NCBI GenBank assembly: GCA_023144005.1
Contig: JAGLGN010000025.1
Span: forward strand, 1 to 48,944
Origin: a bacterium
GTDB lineage: Bacteria; AUK180
Direction: 5' to 3'
Length of the DNA: 48,944 nt
Positions 34,715-42,834 of the stretch are shown piece after piece; positions within the stretch are counted from its first letter, which is position 1, and each line of letters starts with the position of its first letter. The position numbers were made by a program, and so were the translations under genes. Below the pieces are notes generated by a model, which worked only from the letters and a program-made list of their open reading frames with translations, made no database searches and had not been told where the DNA came from.

Positions 34715-34743
34715 TTGCATAAACCTCATTCTTATGTTATGTT
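34715..34743 (+). promoter_or_regulatory. Probable leaderless promoter of the small secreted-protein gene
   Basis: TTGCAT (34715-34720), 17 nt, TATGTT (34738-34743), then 5 nt to ATG 34749. Confidence 0.4.
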
Positions 34744-34748
34744 AAGGT

Positions 34749-35153
34749 ATGAAGAAGCTCGTATTGCTGATCTTAATTATTGTAACTGTTTTAGCCACTG
34801 CTGATGAGGATCCCCTGACCATCAACACCGATGAGATCCGCAGGATCGCTCATTCCCAGGCAAAGGAAGACAGCTCTCCTATGATCTGGTATGCTGCAGG
34901 ATGTTCCCTTTCTTTCTGGGGTATTTTCGGTGCAATGATAATCGAGCCCACACCACCCGTGGCGGCGCTGATAGGAAAAAGCCCGGATTATATTGAGGTT
35001 TTCAAGGATTATTATATAAGAGAGGCAAAACGGCTGCAGACCCGGGCGGCGGGCTGGGGATGTGCTTCATCGGGACTGGCTTCCGTCGCCACCATCGCAC
35101 TGTTTTTCTGGTATTGGGAAGCAGGCGGGTACCCCGATTTTTACTATTATTGA
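34749..35153 (+). CDS. Small secreted or membrane protein, paralogue of the protein at 40228
   Basis: 134 residues. N-terminal signal peptide (MKKLVLLILIIVTVLATADE), a hydrophobic segment near 47-65 (MIWYAAGCSLSFWGIFGAMI), the block EPTPPVAALIGKSPDYIEVF followed by a basic amphipathic stretch, and a second hydrophobic segment near 100-120. The same order, including W(Y/F)xAG, PxP, LxG(K/R)SxD(Y/F), Y and a later GC, is found in the 146-residue protein at 40228. No characterised family is recognised. The arrangement suggests two membrane spans with a conserved loop between them. Confidence 0.7.
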   Translation: MKKLVLLILIIVTVLATADEDPLTINTDEIRRIAHSQAKEDSSPMIWYAAGCSLSFWGIFGAMIIEPTPPVAALIGKSPDYIEVFKDYYIREAKRLQTRAAGWGCASSGLASVATIALFFWYWEAGGYPDFYYY

Positions 35154-35221
35154 TCAGACAAAATCTCTTTGCTTTATCAATTTCGTCTTGTCTATATCAT
35201 TATCTTAAAACTGCAACCTTT

Positions 35222-35298
35222 CTCTTGTTCCTCTGGTTCACTTGGCCCTGAGTCCACTGCGAAGTGTCATTGCCATCGTATTTATGGATCAGATCACA
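35222..35298. repeat. Dispersed repeat module plus inverted partial MITE end
   Basis: 35222-35273 is related to the 7431 and 24752 modules (CTTGTTCC, CCACTGCGAAGTGTCATTG). 35270-35298, read in reverse complement, matches the left end of the 273-bp element (CTGATCCATAAATACGATGG), so a truncated inverted copy abuts the full one. Confidence 0.6.
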
Positions 35299-35569
35299 AG
35301 TGCTCTGATTTAAAATCCGCTGACAATGGAATGTTTAGATTTGAGTCAATTCCAATGAACGATGAGTGCAGCGTACCCTTCGTGGTCCGTAAGCGAAGAG
35401 AGCGGAAGAAATTGGCCAAAGATGATATTCCCTTCGGGCTGATGCTCTTTTCTGTCTTCTGCGTTGCTCGTCGCTTACATACCGCAGGGGGTATGCGACG
35501 GTCCTCGCGCCTTGAATACGGATTAAAACAGCAGCAGCCATTGTTAACGTCTTTATGGATCAGAGCACT
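35299..35569. mobile_element. Second full copy of the MITE-like element, 271 bp
   Basis: The ends AGTGCTCTGAT (35299-35309) and ATCAGAGCACT (35559-35569) are perfect 11-bp inverted repeats. The interior closely matches 3540-3812 in the same orientation. The internal hairpin is at 35478-35495. Confidence 0.85.
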
Positions 35570-35668
35570 AATTACTTACATACCACTGCGGGTATGCGGC
35601 GCTCACTGCGCCTCTCATGCTGAACAAAATAGCATCAGCCATTGTTATCGGATTTTGAATCAGATCAC
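35570..35668. mobile_element. Truncated third MITE copy
   Basis: It begins at the TTACATACC part and ends ATCAGATCACT (35658-35668), so it represents the right third of the element in tandem behind the full copy. The hairpin CATACC-N6-GGTATG recurs at 35579-35596. The right end touches the stop of the next gene. Confidence 0.75.
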
Positions 35669-36957
35669 TTAAGTCCTTCTTTGATATTTGAGTAATCGAT
35701 CAAATACCTGGCTTCATCAAAACCAAGCAAAGTAAATGGGTCGGCATTATTATCTCTGAGTCCTTTTATGAGTTCGATAACCCCCTGTTCCCCCTGATCC
35801 GCTAAAAACCTGTGCCAGAATAAATTTGATGCCCAGAAATAGGCTTCTCTATCCGGATCAGGGTCTTCGCCGGTATAGCCCGGGGGCGGAGGTCCCCAAT
35901 CCCGTATATCCAGGATCTTTCCTTGATAATCAGAGTTATCCTTGAACTTCATGAATTTATTTTCTTTTTCCATTACCGCCTCAAAGAGAATATCCAAAAG
36001 GATCACTTGAATGCCGCTCTGGATGAAATACGGAATGTCGCCAAGCTCTTTGACCTCTTGAGAAACGATATTTATCAGAGAAGTGTAGGATGCCACGCCT
36101 CCGGAAGAAAAGCCGAATACCTTCAGCAGGACAGATGAAACCCAGGTAACAGGGACGGAACCTGAGTCCATATTTATGACAAGCAACCCTTCTTTATATG
36201 TCTTTTTGTCAAAAAGTAGTAATCTGTAATCCGAAAGATCGGTAAAGCCCCAATTATTTAACACGAACAAACCCTTGTCAAAATACGGCTTCATCTTATT
36301 ATATTTCTTCAGTCCGGCAGAGTCGGCATAGTATATGATCTCATCCGCGGCCGTGAAAATGGTCGGGTCGAGAAAAAGGATACGCCAATGCTTTTCCTTG
36401 CCGTTGAAAATATTATATCTGTTCGGGCGTATCTTCATCCCTTCTTTTCCGATATACGAGAGGGTGTATGCATCCGCATTAAACTCATTCGGTAATTTGA
36501 TCGTGATACCGTCCGCAAAAAGGTAAAACAGCGGATCATCATTACGGGAAAAGTTGAACACTGTATTTTGATCAGTTCGCTCAGAAATATAGAAATTTTT
36601 CAACTTCCCCTTTGACAAGGTGGCGGCGGTTTCCCGAAAACGCGGAAGGATGCCATCCAGAAGCTTGAAGTCCGGCGGGATAGAGGGAGTATTCTCTAAT
36701 ACTTCCCAGCCGATCTCTGATCCGTCAATATGCTCCACCACAAAGCCCGACTCTCTGAGCTCTTTGCCAATGAGAATATTGATCTCTGAAGCGGATGAGG
36801 GATAAATGTATAAAGGATGTCCGCCCGCTTTCAAACGAAGCCGCCAGGAATAGGTTCCATGCTTCGTGGTGTTATTGGAGAACCTGAAGTGAACAAAAGG
36901 TTCATCGGATGAAGGTATCGGAACATCAATAGAATTCGGAAAAGCAAATAACACCAT
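35665..36957 (-). CDS. Uncharacterised protein, possibly exported and distantly gluzincin-like
   Basis: 430 residues from ATG 36957. The frame is open upstream to 37017 and encodes KIAFLLFFIIPMVLFAFP across the ATG, a good signal peptide. CTG at 37002 with AAGAAGG 6 nt before it would give 445 residues, so the real start is probably that CTG or a near neighbour. The C-terminal part, with YFWASNLFWHRFLADQGEQG and IELIKGL, resembles the helical end of gluzincin peptidases, but no HExxH is present; a catalytic role is doubtful. GPPPPGYTGEDPDPDREAYF is a flexible linker. It follows the MarR gene directly and overlaps it if the CTG is used. The stop lies at a MITE end. Confidence 0.6.
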   Translation of the reverse strand: MVLFAFPNSIDVPIPSSDEPFVHFRFSNNTTKHGTYSWRLRLKAGGHPLYIYPSSASEINILIGKELRESGFVVEHIDGSEIGWEVLENTPSIPPDFKLLDGILPRFRETAATLSKGKLKNFYISERTDQNTVFNFSRNDDPLFYLFADGITIKLPNEFNADAYTLSYIGKEGMKIRPNRYNIFNGKEKHWRILFLDPTIFTAADEIIYYADSAGLKKYNKMKPYFDKGLFVLNNWGFTDLSDYRLLLFDKKTYKEGLLVINMDSGSVPVTWVSSVLLKVFGFSSGGVASYTSLINIVSQEVKELGDIPYFIQSGIQVILLDILFEAVMEKENKFMKFKDNSDYQGKILDIRDWGPPPPGYTGEDPDPDREAYFWASNLFWHRFLADQGEQGVIELIKGLRDNNADPFTLLGFDEARYLIDYSNIKEGLK

Positions 36958-36994
36958 AGGGATGATGAAAAATAATAGGAATGCTATTTTTCCC

Positions 36995-37402
36995 CTATTC
37001 AGAAACAGCCTTCTTTATCAATTCTAACAGGGTAAGACGCTCGTCTTCAGAAAGGTTTTCTAGACATTTGTTCATCACTTCTTCATCGATGAAATCAAGG
37101 ATATGTTGTAATTGAAGGGCTTTGGGAGTGGGAGAAATAATATTGGCACGGGAATCGGTTCGCTTCCTCTCTCTGGCAATATAACCTTCCCTCTCAAGAC
37201 GGGTGATGCCGCGTGATATGGTCCCCTTATCCGCACCTGAAACACCTGCGAGCTGATCCTGTGTCATCTCACCTTCACGAAGTAGAATGGACAGAAGGTT
37301 AAATTGCGCATAGCCCAATTTGAAGACCTTTAATTTGTACTTCAATTCGGTGAAGATCCTTCTGTGTAATAGAGTAATGACCTCGAAATTGCCCATTTTC
37401 AT
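36995..37402 (-). CDS. MarR family transcriptional regulator
   Basis: 135 residues. A dimerisation helix, then the winged helix YAQFNLLSILLREGEMTQDQ, LAGVSGADKGTISRGITRLE and the wing REGYIARERKRTDSRANIIS. It binds operator DNA as a dimer and responds to a ligand not predictable here. It probably controls the downstream gene and perhaps the divergent lipoprotein gene at 37476, whose promoter faces its own. TATAAT is 5 nt before the ATG. Confidence 0.92.
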   Translation of the reverse strand: MKMGNFEVITLLHRRIFTELKYKLKVFKLGYAQFNLLSILLREGEMTQDQLAGVSGADKGTISRGITRLEREGYIARERKRTDSRANIISPTPKALQLQHILDFIDEEVMNKCLENLSEDERLTLLELIKKAVSE

Positions 37403-37407
37403 ATTTG

Positions 37408-37435
37408 ATTATACCAAAATTGATTGTATTTGCAA
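37408..37435 (-). promoter_or_regulatory. Leaderless promoter of the MarR gene
   Basis: On the minus strand TTGCAA (37430-37435), 16 nt, TATAAT (37408-37413), 5 nt to ATG 37402. Confidence 0.6.
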
Positions 37436-37441
37436 CATTTA

Positions 37442-37470
37442 TTGACCACAAAGGATATTTATCCTATAAT
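37442..37470 (+). promoter_or_regulatory. Leaderless promoter of the lipoprotein gene
   Basis: TTGACC (37442-37447), 17 nt, TATAAT (37465-37470), 5 nt to ATG 37476. Divergent from the MarR promoter with only 6 nt between the two -35 boxes. Confidence 0.75.
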
Positions 37471-37475
37471 GATAT

Positions 37476-38111
37476 ATGAAGAGGCTGTTTATTCTCTTTC
37501 TTATGCTGTTTGCTCTGATCTCATGCGGACCGGGAAGGCCGGAGATCTCAGAGTATTCTTCAGAGCCCATTACAGCTGAAAAAACACCCGAACAGTTCAC
37601 ATATGAGGGAGAGGAATTCTTTGTCAAGAAAACCAAGCCGGCGGCGTGTATGATCAGGCCCAAAGCGGAGTATTATATCAATGCGAGAGTACTCAGCACA
37701 AAAAAGTATAAAAGCGGATGGACATCTGCCATTTCTCCCGTAGATTTCGCTCTGGGGTGGGGACAGCAGCTCTCGACAGAGAAATATGACGAATATATTA
37801 AATTCAGCCAGAGCGGGAGATGGTATTATTTTAAATATGAAGCTGACTGCCCACTTTCTGAAAAAGAAATACAGTATAACTCCTCTAATCATCATATTAT
37901 TCCCGCAACCGATAATGTTTGGAAGGCGGTATTGACCGTAAAAAAGAACGACTTGATATATATGCAGGGCTACCTTGTGAGAGTCGAAGCAAATACAGAG
38001 CACGGATTATCCGAGTGGATCAGTTCACTTACCAGAAAGGATAGCGGCGACCGTTCGTGTGAGGTATTCTATGTTGATATGATCCAGATAGAGGATCGGG
38101 TTTACAGGTGA
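37476..38111 (+). CDS. Lipoprotein of a widespread uncharacterised family
   Basis: 211 residues. The signal peptide ends in the lipobox LISC (Cys17), so it should be lipid-anchored. The mature part has SPVDFALGWGQQL, IKFSQSGRWYYFKY, HHIIPATDNVWKAVLTVKKND and GYLVRVEA with SSLTRKDSGDRSCEVFYVD, a pattern I recognise from many exported proteins of unknown function. Conserved Trp, His and Asp positions could form a binding site, but no activity is established. The cyclase gene starts 3 nt after it. Confidence 0.8.
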   Translation: MKRLFILFLMLFALISCGPGRPEISEYSSEPITAEKTPEQFTYEGEEFFVKKTKPAACMIRPKAEYYINARVLSTKKYKSGWTSAISPVDFALGWGQQLSTEKYDEYIKFSQSGRWYYFKYEADCPLSEKEIQYNSSNHHIIPATDNVWKAVLTVKKNDLIYMQGYLVRVEANTEHGLSEWISSLTRKDSGDRSCEVFYVDMIQIEDRVYR

Positions 38112-38114
38112 TAT

Positions 38115-38717
38115 ATGGGAAGGTATGAGGATTTTCTCGGGCTATTGGACAAGAGGGATCAAGCAGACGATCCGGCGGCATTCGACAAGATGATATTTGA
38201 TAAATACGGCGAAACGCTTACCGTGATGATAACGGATTCGTCAAATTTTACACGGCGGACCAAGCAGTATGGTATTATACATTTCCTTTCAACCATGCAG
38301 AAAGCGTACGGGGAAATGGGTATCGTCATTCAGGCACATGGCGGTAAAGTCGTAAAGGAATGGGCGGATGATATCTTCGCGGTATTCCCCTCTTCCAAGG
38401 CAGGATTGACATGCGCTATGAATATGCAAAAAAGGCTGCAGGAGATGAATGCAGGAAAGCCGGAAGAAGATACGTTCACCATCTGTGTTGGTTTAGCCAA
38501 AGGCGAGATACTGTTTCTCGAAAGAGAAATATTCGGCGACGCTGTCAATATTGCATCCAAATTGGGTGAAGACCTGGCGTCATCTGATGACATATTGCTG
38601 AGTGAGAGCGTTTATGAGGACGTACAGAGAGAATTCCCGCAATTAAATTATGAGCAGAAGCATGCAAAAATGAGTGGCGTGGAGTTCAATTATTATTTAG
38701 TGATCTGCGAAGCGTAA
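38115..38717 (+). CDS. Class III adenylate/guanylate cyclase domain protein
   Basis: 200 residues, essentially one cyclase homology domain. TVMITDSSNFTRRT carries the first metal Asp, VVKEWADDIFAVF the second, and FGDAVNIASKLGEDLASS is the NxAxR segment with Lys where the transition-state Arg is usual. ICVGLAKGEILF corresponds to the IGIxxGxxxxG strand. It should make cAMP or cGMP if the Lys is tolerated. It has no membrane or sensory domain. It is co-transcribed with the lipoprotein gene. Confidence 0.85.
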   Translation: MGRYEDFLGLLDKRDQADDPAAFDKMIFDKYGETLTVMITDSSNFTRRTKQYGIIHFLSTMQKAYGEMGIVIQAHGGKVVKEWADDIFAVFPSSKAGLTCAMNMQKRLQEMNAGKPEEDTFTICVGLAKGEILFLEREIFGDAVNIASKLGEDLASSDDILLSESVYEDVQREFPQLNYEQKHAKMSGVEFNYYLVICEA

Positions 38718-38758
38718 CTTTTGAACAATCATCTCCACCCCACGCTGTGAGCGGGTGA

Positions 38759-40060
38759 TCAATCGAGGCCGGTAACTTGCGTAATATCTCTTGCTACGAT
38801 AAGAACCGCGGGCTTTCCCTTATAATGTGTGTTATTTGATGAGAATTCAATCTTTCGAACTTCTCCGTTCTTCCTGATAACCTTGGCAGTGTACATCTCG
38901 GGAACCTTCTTGTTTTCTTTCCTTGCTACCGCTATTGCGCGGATCTTCTCTCTGTCATCCGGATGAATGATCTCCAAACTGTTCATATCGATCAACTCAT
39001 CTCTTAAATAACCGGTCATCTCCATAAAGCTGTCGTTAAAAAAGGAATATCTACTGTCAGAAATAATAAAGATAGCATCGTGGATCTCTTCGATCAGCAT
39101 TCGGTATTTTTCCTCTGAATCTACAAGTGATTCTGTTGTTTTGATCCTTTGTATAGTTAATTCTTCCAATCGGGCGAGGATTGAAAGTTTTTGCAGATCT
39201 TCATCCGAAAAGATCGCATCGTATTTTCCAAGGGTCATGGCACCGAACATTTCCCCACTTGCAGAAAATAAAGGGACAGAGATCACGGATTCCCGTTCAT
39301 CAATATTCTCATCGGTACCGGGAATATGAACGGCGATATCAAAACTTTGATCGTAATTAATATAAGTCGGCACCCCAGATTCGATAACCGTGCCGCTTAA
39401 TCCTTCGCCGAGCTCTATCTTGTAATTCATAATAGCTTCTCTATCTTCTGGGGCAGCGTTAGAGTAAACCGGCTCAAGTACCATGTCCTCATAATTAAAG
39501 ATATACACAGCGCAATCATTGGCATTGAGAATTGACTTAGCATGATCGGCGATCAATTTGATGATCACATCGATATCATTCTCTTCTGCAAGTCCCAGTA
39601 CGGCATCATAAAAAATATGAAAGGCCTTGTCCGATGATTCGAGAGCTTTCTTTGCCTCGAATTCCGATTGAATATTCTTAAAAGATGAAAGGATTCCGGT
39701 CAGGTCATTGTTCTTGTCAAGCAAAGGGACCATATTTATAGAATACATGATCCTCTTTCCTTTAGAGATCTCAAGGGAACACTTGAAATCGGTAACAGGT
39801 ATCTTCTGAGTAGCAACGATATTCATGGGAAGGGTTTCAGGCAGGAGAGGGTTGCCCATTATGTCAAATACACCTTCCTTCCTGATCACATCGGCAATGG
39901 AACCGGCCTTGGACGCGTCAGATACTCCGAGCGTCTCCAATGCGTTTCTATTAGCCCAAACCATTTTACCTGCCTTGTCAAATTCTATTACTGCTAATTT
40001 TGCGGATTCTATCAGCAAATGATATTGGTGAAGGAGTTCGCTTCTTGGTTCAGAATTCAT
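38759..40060 (-). CDS. PAS-GAF-PAS sensor protein without output domain
   Basis: 433 residues from ATG 40060, behind GGGGGG. PAS domain 1 at about 10-140 (YHLLIESAKLAVIEFDKAGK), GAF domain at about 150-310 (CAVYIFNYEDMVLEPVYSNA, GEGLSGTVIESGVPTYI, SVPLFSASGEMFGAMTLGKY), PAS domain 2 with its PAC motif at about 320-430 (YRMLIEEIHDAIFIISDSRY, IIHPDDREKIRAIA, VARDITQVTG). The chain ends there with no kinase, GGDEF or HTH. It may signal by protein contact. The downstream convergent cyclase gene is 41 nt away. Confidence 0.88.
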   Translation of the reverse strand: MNSEPRSELLHQYHLLIESAKLAVIEFDKAGKMVWANRNALETLGVSDASKAGSIADVIRKEGVFDIMGNPLLPETLPMNIVATQKIPVTDFKCSLEISKGKRIMYSINMVPLLDKNNDLTGILSSFKNIQSEFEAKKALESSDKAFHIFYDAVLGLAEENDIDVIIKLIADHAKSILNANDCAVYIFNYEDMVLEPVYSNAAPEDREAIMNYKIELGEGLSGTVIESGVPTYINYDQSFDIAVHIPGTDENIDERESVISVPLFSASGEMFGAMTLGKYDAIFSDEDLQKLSILARLEELTIQRIKTTESLVDSEEKYRMLIEEIHDAIFIISDSRYSFFNDSFMEMTGYLRDELIDMNSLEIIHPDDREKIRAIAVARKENKKVPEMYTAKVIRKNGEVRKIEFSSNNTHYKGKPAVLIVARDITQVTGLD

Positions 40061-40183
40061 TTTCCCCCCTGTCTTTACATTCTTCTTATTCACTTAGAAT
40101 ATATTCCTCCGCTCTTTCATTATATTACTTTTTTCGTCTCATTTCAACTGCAAAGGGAAGCTGAGACGCACAAGACACAATAT

Positions 40184-40212
40184 TTGATAAATTCGTGTTT
40201 ATCAATTATAAT
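40184..40212 (+). promoter_or_regulatory. Promoter of the small-protein/histidine-kinase pair
   Basis: TTGATA (40184-40189), 17 nt, TATAAT (40207-40212), followed by GGAGG at 40219-40223. Confidence 0.75.
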
Positions 40213-40227
40213 CAATTCGGAGGTATG

Positions 40228-40668
40228 ATGAAAACAGCGATCATGATTTTCTTATTGACATTTCTTTCTGTCGCCCCGTTAAGCGACAGTGTCATTTCTC
40301 CCGAAGATGGAGCTAATCCCCTCTTTCTTTCAGAATATGATGCAACCGTATATGCGAACAGAACGCTCTGGTTTTCAGCGGGAGTTCTCTTTAATATCTT
40401 TGCTGTTGGAATATCTTATCTCTTTGTGCCTGTACCATCCCCGGAATCCCTTGTGGGGAGAAGTGAGGACTTCGTTGGTATTTACACTGAAAATTATCGG
40501 AAAATCCTGCAATCCATCAATACGAAATGGGCAATTTTCGGCTGTGTCGGAAATACCGCCGTCCTGTCTACTATCTTCTTGGTCTATGCGATAAGAGACG
40601 GATGCCAGGAGGCCTGCTCAAATGTTATCGGGGCAATTTTCGAGCAAGGATGCTCCACAGGATCATAA
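40228..40668 (+). CDS. Small secreted or membrane protein, paralogue of the protein at 34749
   Basis: 146 residues. N-terminal signal (MKTAIMIFLLTFLSVAPLSD), a span near 50-70 (LWFSAGVLFNIFAVGISYLF), the PVPSPESLVGRSEDFVGIYT block, and a final hydrophobic part (WAIFGCVGNTAVLSTIFLVY) with a Cys-rich tail. The similarity to the 34749 product covers most of the chain. ATG 40228 is preferred over 40225 by its spacing from GGAGG. The histidine kinase starts 3 nt after it, so the two probably work together, for example as an accessory sensor. Confidence 0.7.
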   Translation: MKTAIMIFLLTFLSVAPLSDSVISPEDGANPLFLSEYDATVYANRTLWFSAGVLFNIFAVGISYLFVPVPSPESLVGRSEDFVGIYTENYRKILQSINTKWAIFGCVGNTAVLSTIFLVYAIRDGCQEACSNVIGAIFEQGCSTGS

Positions 40669-40671
40669 TTT

Positions 40672-42090
40672 GTGAAATTTAAAAAGAATCTAACCACAAA
40701 CATCAAAAAACTCGTGATCCTGACATTCTGTATACATTTCGCGGCAATCGTAGCGATCGCCCTCATATCAAATAAGATCATCATTCCACGCATATTGAAA
40801 TATTTCGATTTTTCTGTCCTTAAATATTCCCTCACCAATGTCATGGAAAGATATGATATTTCCGATGAGAATTCCTCGGATAAATTTAATAGTGAAATGA
40901 CAGTGTTCCTGAGCTCGCTTAAACCTCTGGAAAATCTGATCATATTTGATGAGAACGATGATGTGATCTGGGAACATGTGGCCTGCGTGATCACGCATGA
41001 AGAAATGAGAAGCATACAAAGGCAGAAGTATTACCCGGGAAAAATGAAACTTTACTCGAGGCAATTGATCGAACTGTCTAATGGGAAGAAGTACGCATCG
41101 TTCTTCAGCGCGGATTTCAGAGATTTCGTATTGATATATTACCTGACATTTATCATCTTCACTTTCATACTCTTTCTCATCAATCTTGGTATGGGCATCT
41201 TCATCTACGGGAAATTCAGAAGGATCACAGATCCTGTACTGCAAGAGATCAATGCTTTAGATGAGAGTACGGAGATCACTGAAGGAAAGGTGTATGAGGA
41301 CGAAAAGGATTTCCTCTGCTCCACCATAGACAGGTATAAGCAGAATAATCTAGAGTATATCAGTCAATTGGACAAAAAAACAAATCAGCTCTTAATAGAG
41401 AATCGCCGGGTGCAGACCTTATTGAAATTCAGAGATACCTTCACATCAAATATCACGCATGAATTAAAAACCCCTCTGACCATTATGAAGGGATACTTCC
41501 ATCAATACCTGAAAGAGCCGGAAAAGTATCGCGAGAAGATGGAGGATTACTTCACGAAAAATCTCAAGCGATTGGAAGAATTGATAAATCACATACTTGA
41601 AACAAGCAAGATCGACAATATCTTGGATGAGAAATTGAACATCAAGGAAAACGACCTTAAGAAATTGCTTTTCAAGATCGTGGATGAGTTGTCTCCTGCC
41701 GTGGTCGATAAAGAACTTCAGATGGAAACAGAGATCGAGGATATTGATCAAATGATCCCGTTTGATAAGGACATACTCAGCAGTGTTTATGAGAACCTTA
41801 TAACGAACAGCATGAAATTCTCCGACCCCGGAGGTGTTATCACAGTGTATCTTATGAGGAAGGGCTCAAATATCATCACAGGCGTACGCGACACAGGACG
41901 AGGAATACCTTCACATAAACTTAAGAAGGTTTTCGATCTGTATTATCAAGCCGACATCAATCCTTCTTCGGGGGTTGGCTTAGGTCTTGCCATCGTCAAA
42001 GATATCGTAGAGAAACATGGATGGGAGATACAAATCGATTCCAAGATCACCAGAGGAACAGACATTTCTTTCATCATTCCGCTTGAATAA
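40672..42090 (+). CDS. Orphan transmembrane sensor histidine kinase
   Basis: 472 residues, GTG start. TM1 is near 12-35 (LVILTFCIHFAAIVAIALIS), then a periplasmic domain of about 120 residues, TM2 near 150-175 (LIYYLTFIIFTFILFLINLG), a HAMP-like linker and coiled coil, and HisKA with FTSNITHELKTPLTIMKGYF (phospho-His in HELKTP). The ATPase domain has N box ENLITNSMKF, DTGRGIP and GVGLGLAIVK. All catalytic boxes are present. No response regulator lies nearby; the DUF2089 gene downstream has an HTH but no receiver domain. Confidence 0.93.
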   Translation: MKFKKNLTTNIKKLVILTFCIHFAAIVAIALISNKIIIPRILKYFDFSVLKYSLTNVMERYDISDENSSDKFNSEMTVFLSSLKPLENLIIFDENDDVIWEHVACVITHEEMRSIQRQKYYPGKMKLYSRQLIELSNGKKYASFFSADFRDFVLIYYLTFIIFTFILFLINLGMGIFIYGKFRRITDPVLQEINALDESTEITEGKVYEDEKDFLCSTIDRYKQNNLEYISQLDKKTNQLLIENRRVQTLLKFRDTFTSNITHELKTPLTIMKGYFHQYLKEPEKYREKMEDYFTKNLKRLEELINHILETSKIDNILDEKLNIKENDLKKLLFKIVDELSPAVVDKELQMETEIEDIDQMIPFDKDILSSVYENLITNSMKFSDPGGVITVYLMRKGSNIITGVRDTGRGIPSHKLKKVFDLYYQADINPSSGVGLGLAIVKDIVEKHGWEIQIDSKITRGTDISFIIPLE

Positions 42091-42173
42091 AGCAAAATCA
42101 AAACTATATCATTCTTTCATTATCTTCATATTCCTTCGCGATTTTCTTACTTTTCTCAATGTGATATATTAAT

Positions 42174-42216
42174 TTTCTTAATATTTTTTGACTTTTTCCT
42201 TGACTTTCTTAATATT
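42174..42216. promoter_or_regulatory. Pair of TTTCTTAATATT direct repeats
   Basis: Identical 12-mers at 42174-42185 and 42205-42216, 31 bp apart (three helical turns). The second overlaps the spacer of the DUF2089 promoter. Possible binding sites for a dimeric regulator. Confidence 0.45.
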
Positions 42217-42228
42217 ATACCTTACAAT
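42200..42228 (+). promoter_or_regulatory. Promoter of the DUF2089 cluster
   Basis: TTGACT (42200-42205), 17 nt, TACAAT (42223-42228). Confidence 0.65.
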
Positions 42229-42249
42229 ATGACACAAGAGGAGTTAACA

Positions 42250-42621
42250 ATGAAGATAATCAGAAACTGCCCGGCCTGCTCCGCGGCAACAAAAGTGTCC
42301 GAATTGACCTGTACAGGCTGCGGCTTAACGATGCAGGGGAATTTTGATACCGATCCGTTTCTTCATCTTTCTGGTGAAGAAGTGGACTTTGCGCTGGTCT
42401 TTATAAAGAACAGAGGGAATATCAAGGAAGTAGAAAGAGAATTGAATATCTCCTACCCGACTGTAAGGGCCAGATTGAATACCTTGATCGCTGCTTTGGG
42501 ATTTTCTTCCGAAGAAAGCGAAGAGGACACCGGGACAAATCCCCGGATGGAGATCATTTCGAGAATGGAAAGAGAAGAGATCTCTCCCTCAGAGGCAGCT
42601 AAATTGCTGAAGAATCTATAA
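42250..42621 (+). CDS. DUF2089 family zinc-ribbon/HTH protein
   Basis: 123 residues from ATG 42250, preceded by AAGAGGAG at 6 nt; the earlier ATG at 42229 has no ribosome site. Zinc ribbon CPACSAATKV...CTGCG at the N-terminus, then an HTH (GNIKEVERELNISYPTVRAR), and a C-terminal SHOCT-like helical motif (MEIISRMEREEISPSEAAKL). Probably a DNA-binding regulator. Similar proteins often precede beta-solenoid LiaX/YvlB-like genes. A 25-codon frame (42621-42698) overlaps its stop and the next start and could couple translation. Confidence 0.85.
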   Translation: MKIIRNCPACSAATKVSELTCTGCGLTMQGNFDTDPFLHLSGEEVDFALVFIKNRGNIKEVERELNISYPTVRARLNTLIAALGFSSEESEEDTGTNPRMEIISRMEREEISPSEAAKLLKNL

Positions 42622-42690
42622 TGAACGGTTTAATGAACTTGAACAATTCTTTGAAGAAAGCAAAATCCAGAATTAATAAGGAGGAACATC

Positions 42691-42834
42691 ATGAGTGAAG
42701 AGTTAGGAAAAGTATTGGGAATGTATCGTAAAGGCAAATTGTCAGATGAAGAATTCGATCTTCTTGTGGAAATAATCACATCTGACATCATTAATGACAG
42801 CTTGGAAAATAATAAGGAGGAAAATCATGGATAG
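42691..42834 (+). CDS. 47-residue SHOCT-like protein
   Basis: A short gene preceded by AAGGAGGA at 4-5 nt. The product is a two-helix motif (GKVLGMYRKGKLSDEEFDLL) that matches the pattern LxxxxxGKISxxEFxxLV seen in both neighbours. Its stop overlaps the start of the next gene by 8 nt. Such SHOCT-like modules usually mediate oligomerisation. It stands alone here, perhaps as a regulator of its neighbours' assembly. Confidence 0.7.
   Translation: MSEELGKVLGMYRKGKLSDEEFDLLVEIITSDIINDSLENNKEENHG

Noticed and set aside
42621-42698. 25-codon ORF overlapping the DUF2089 stop and the next start
   Set aside because: No ribosome site and no recognisable composition; kept only as a possible coupling frame.
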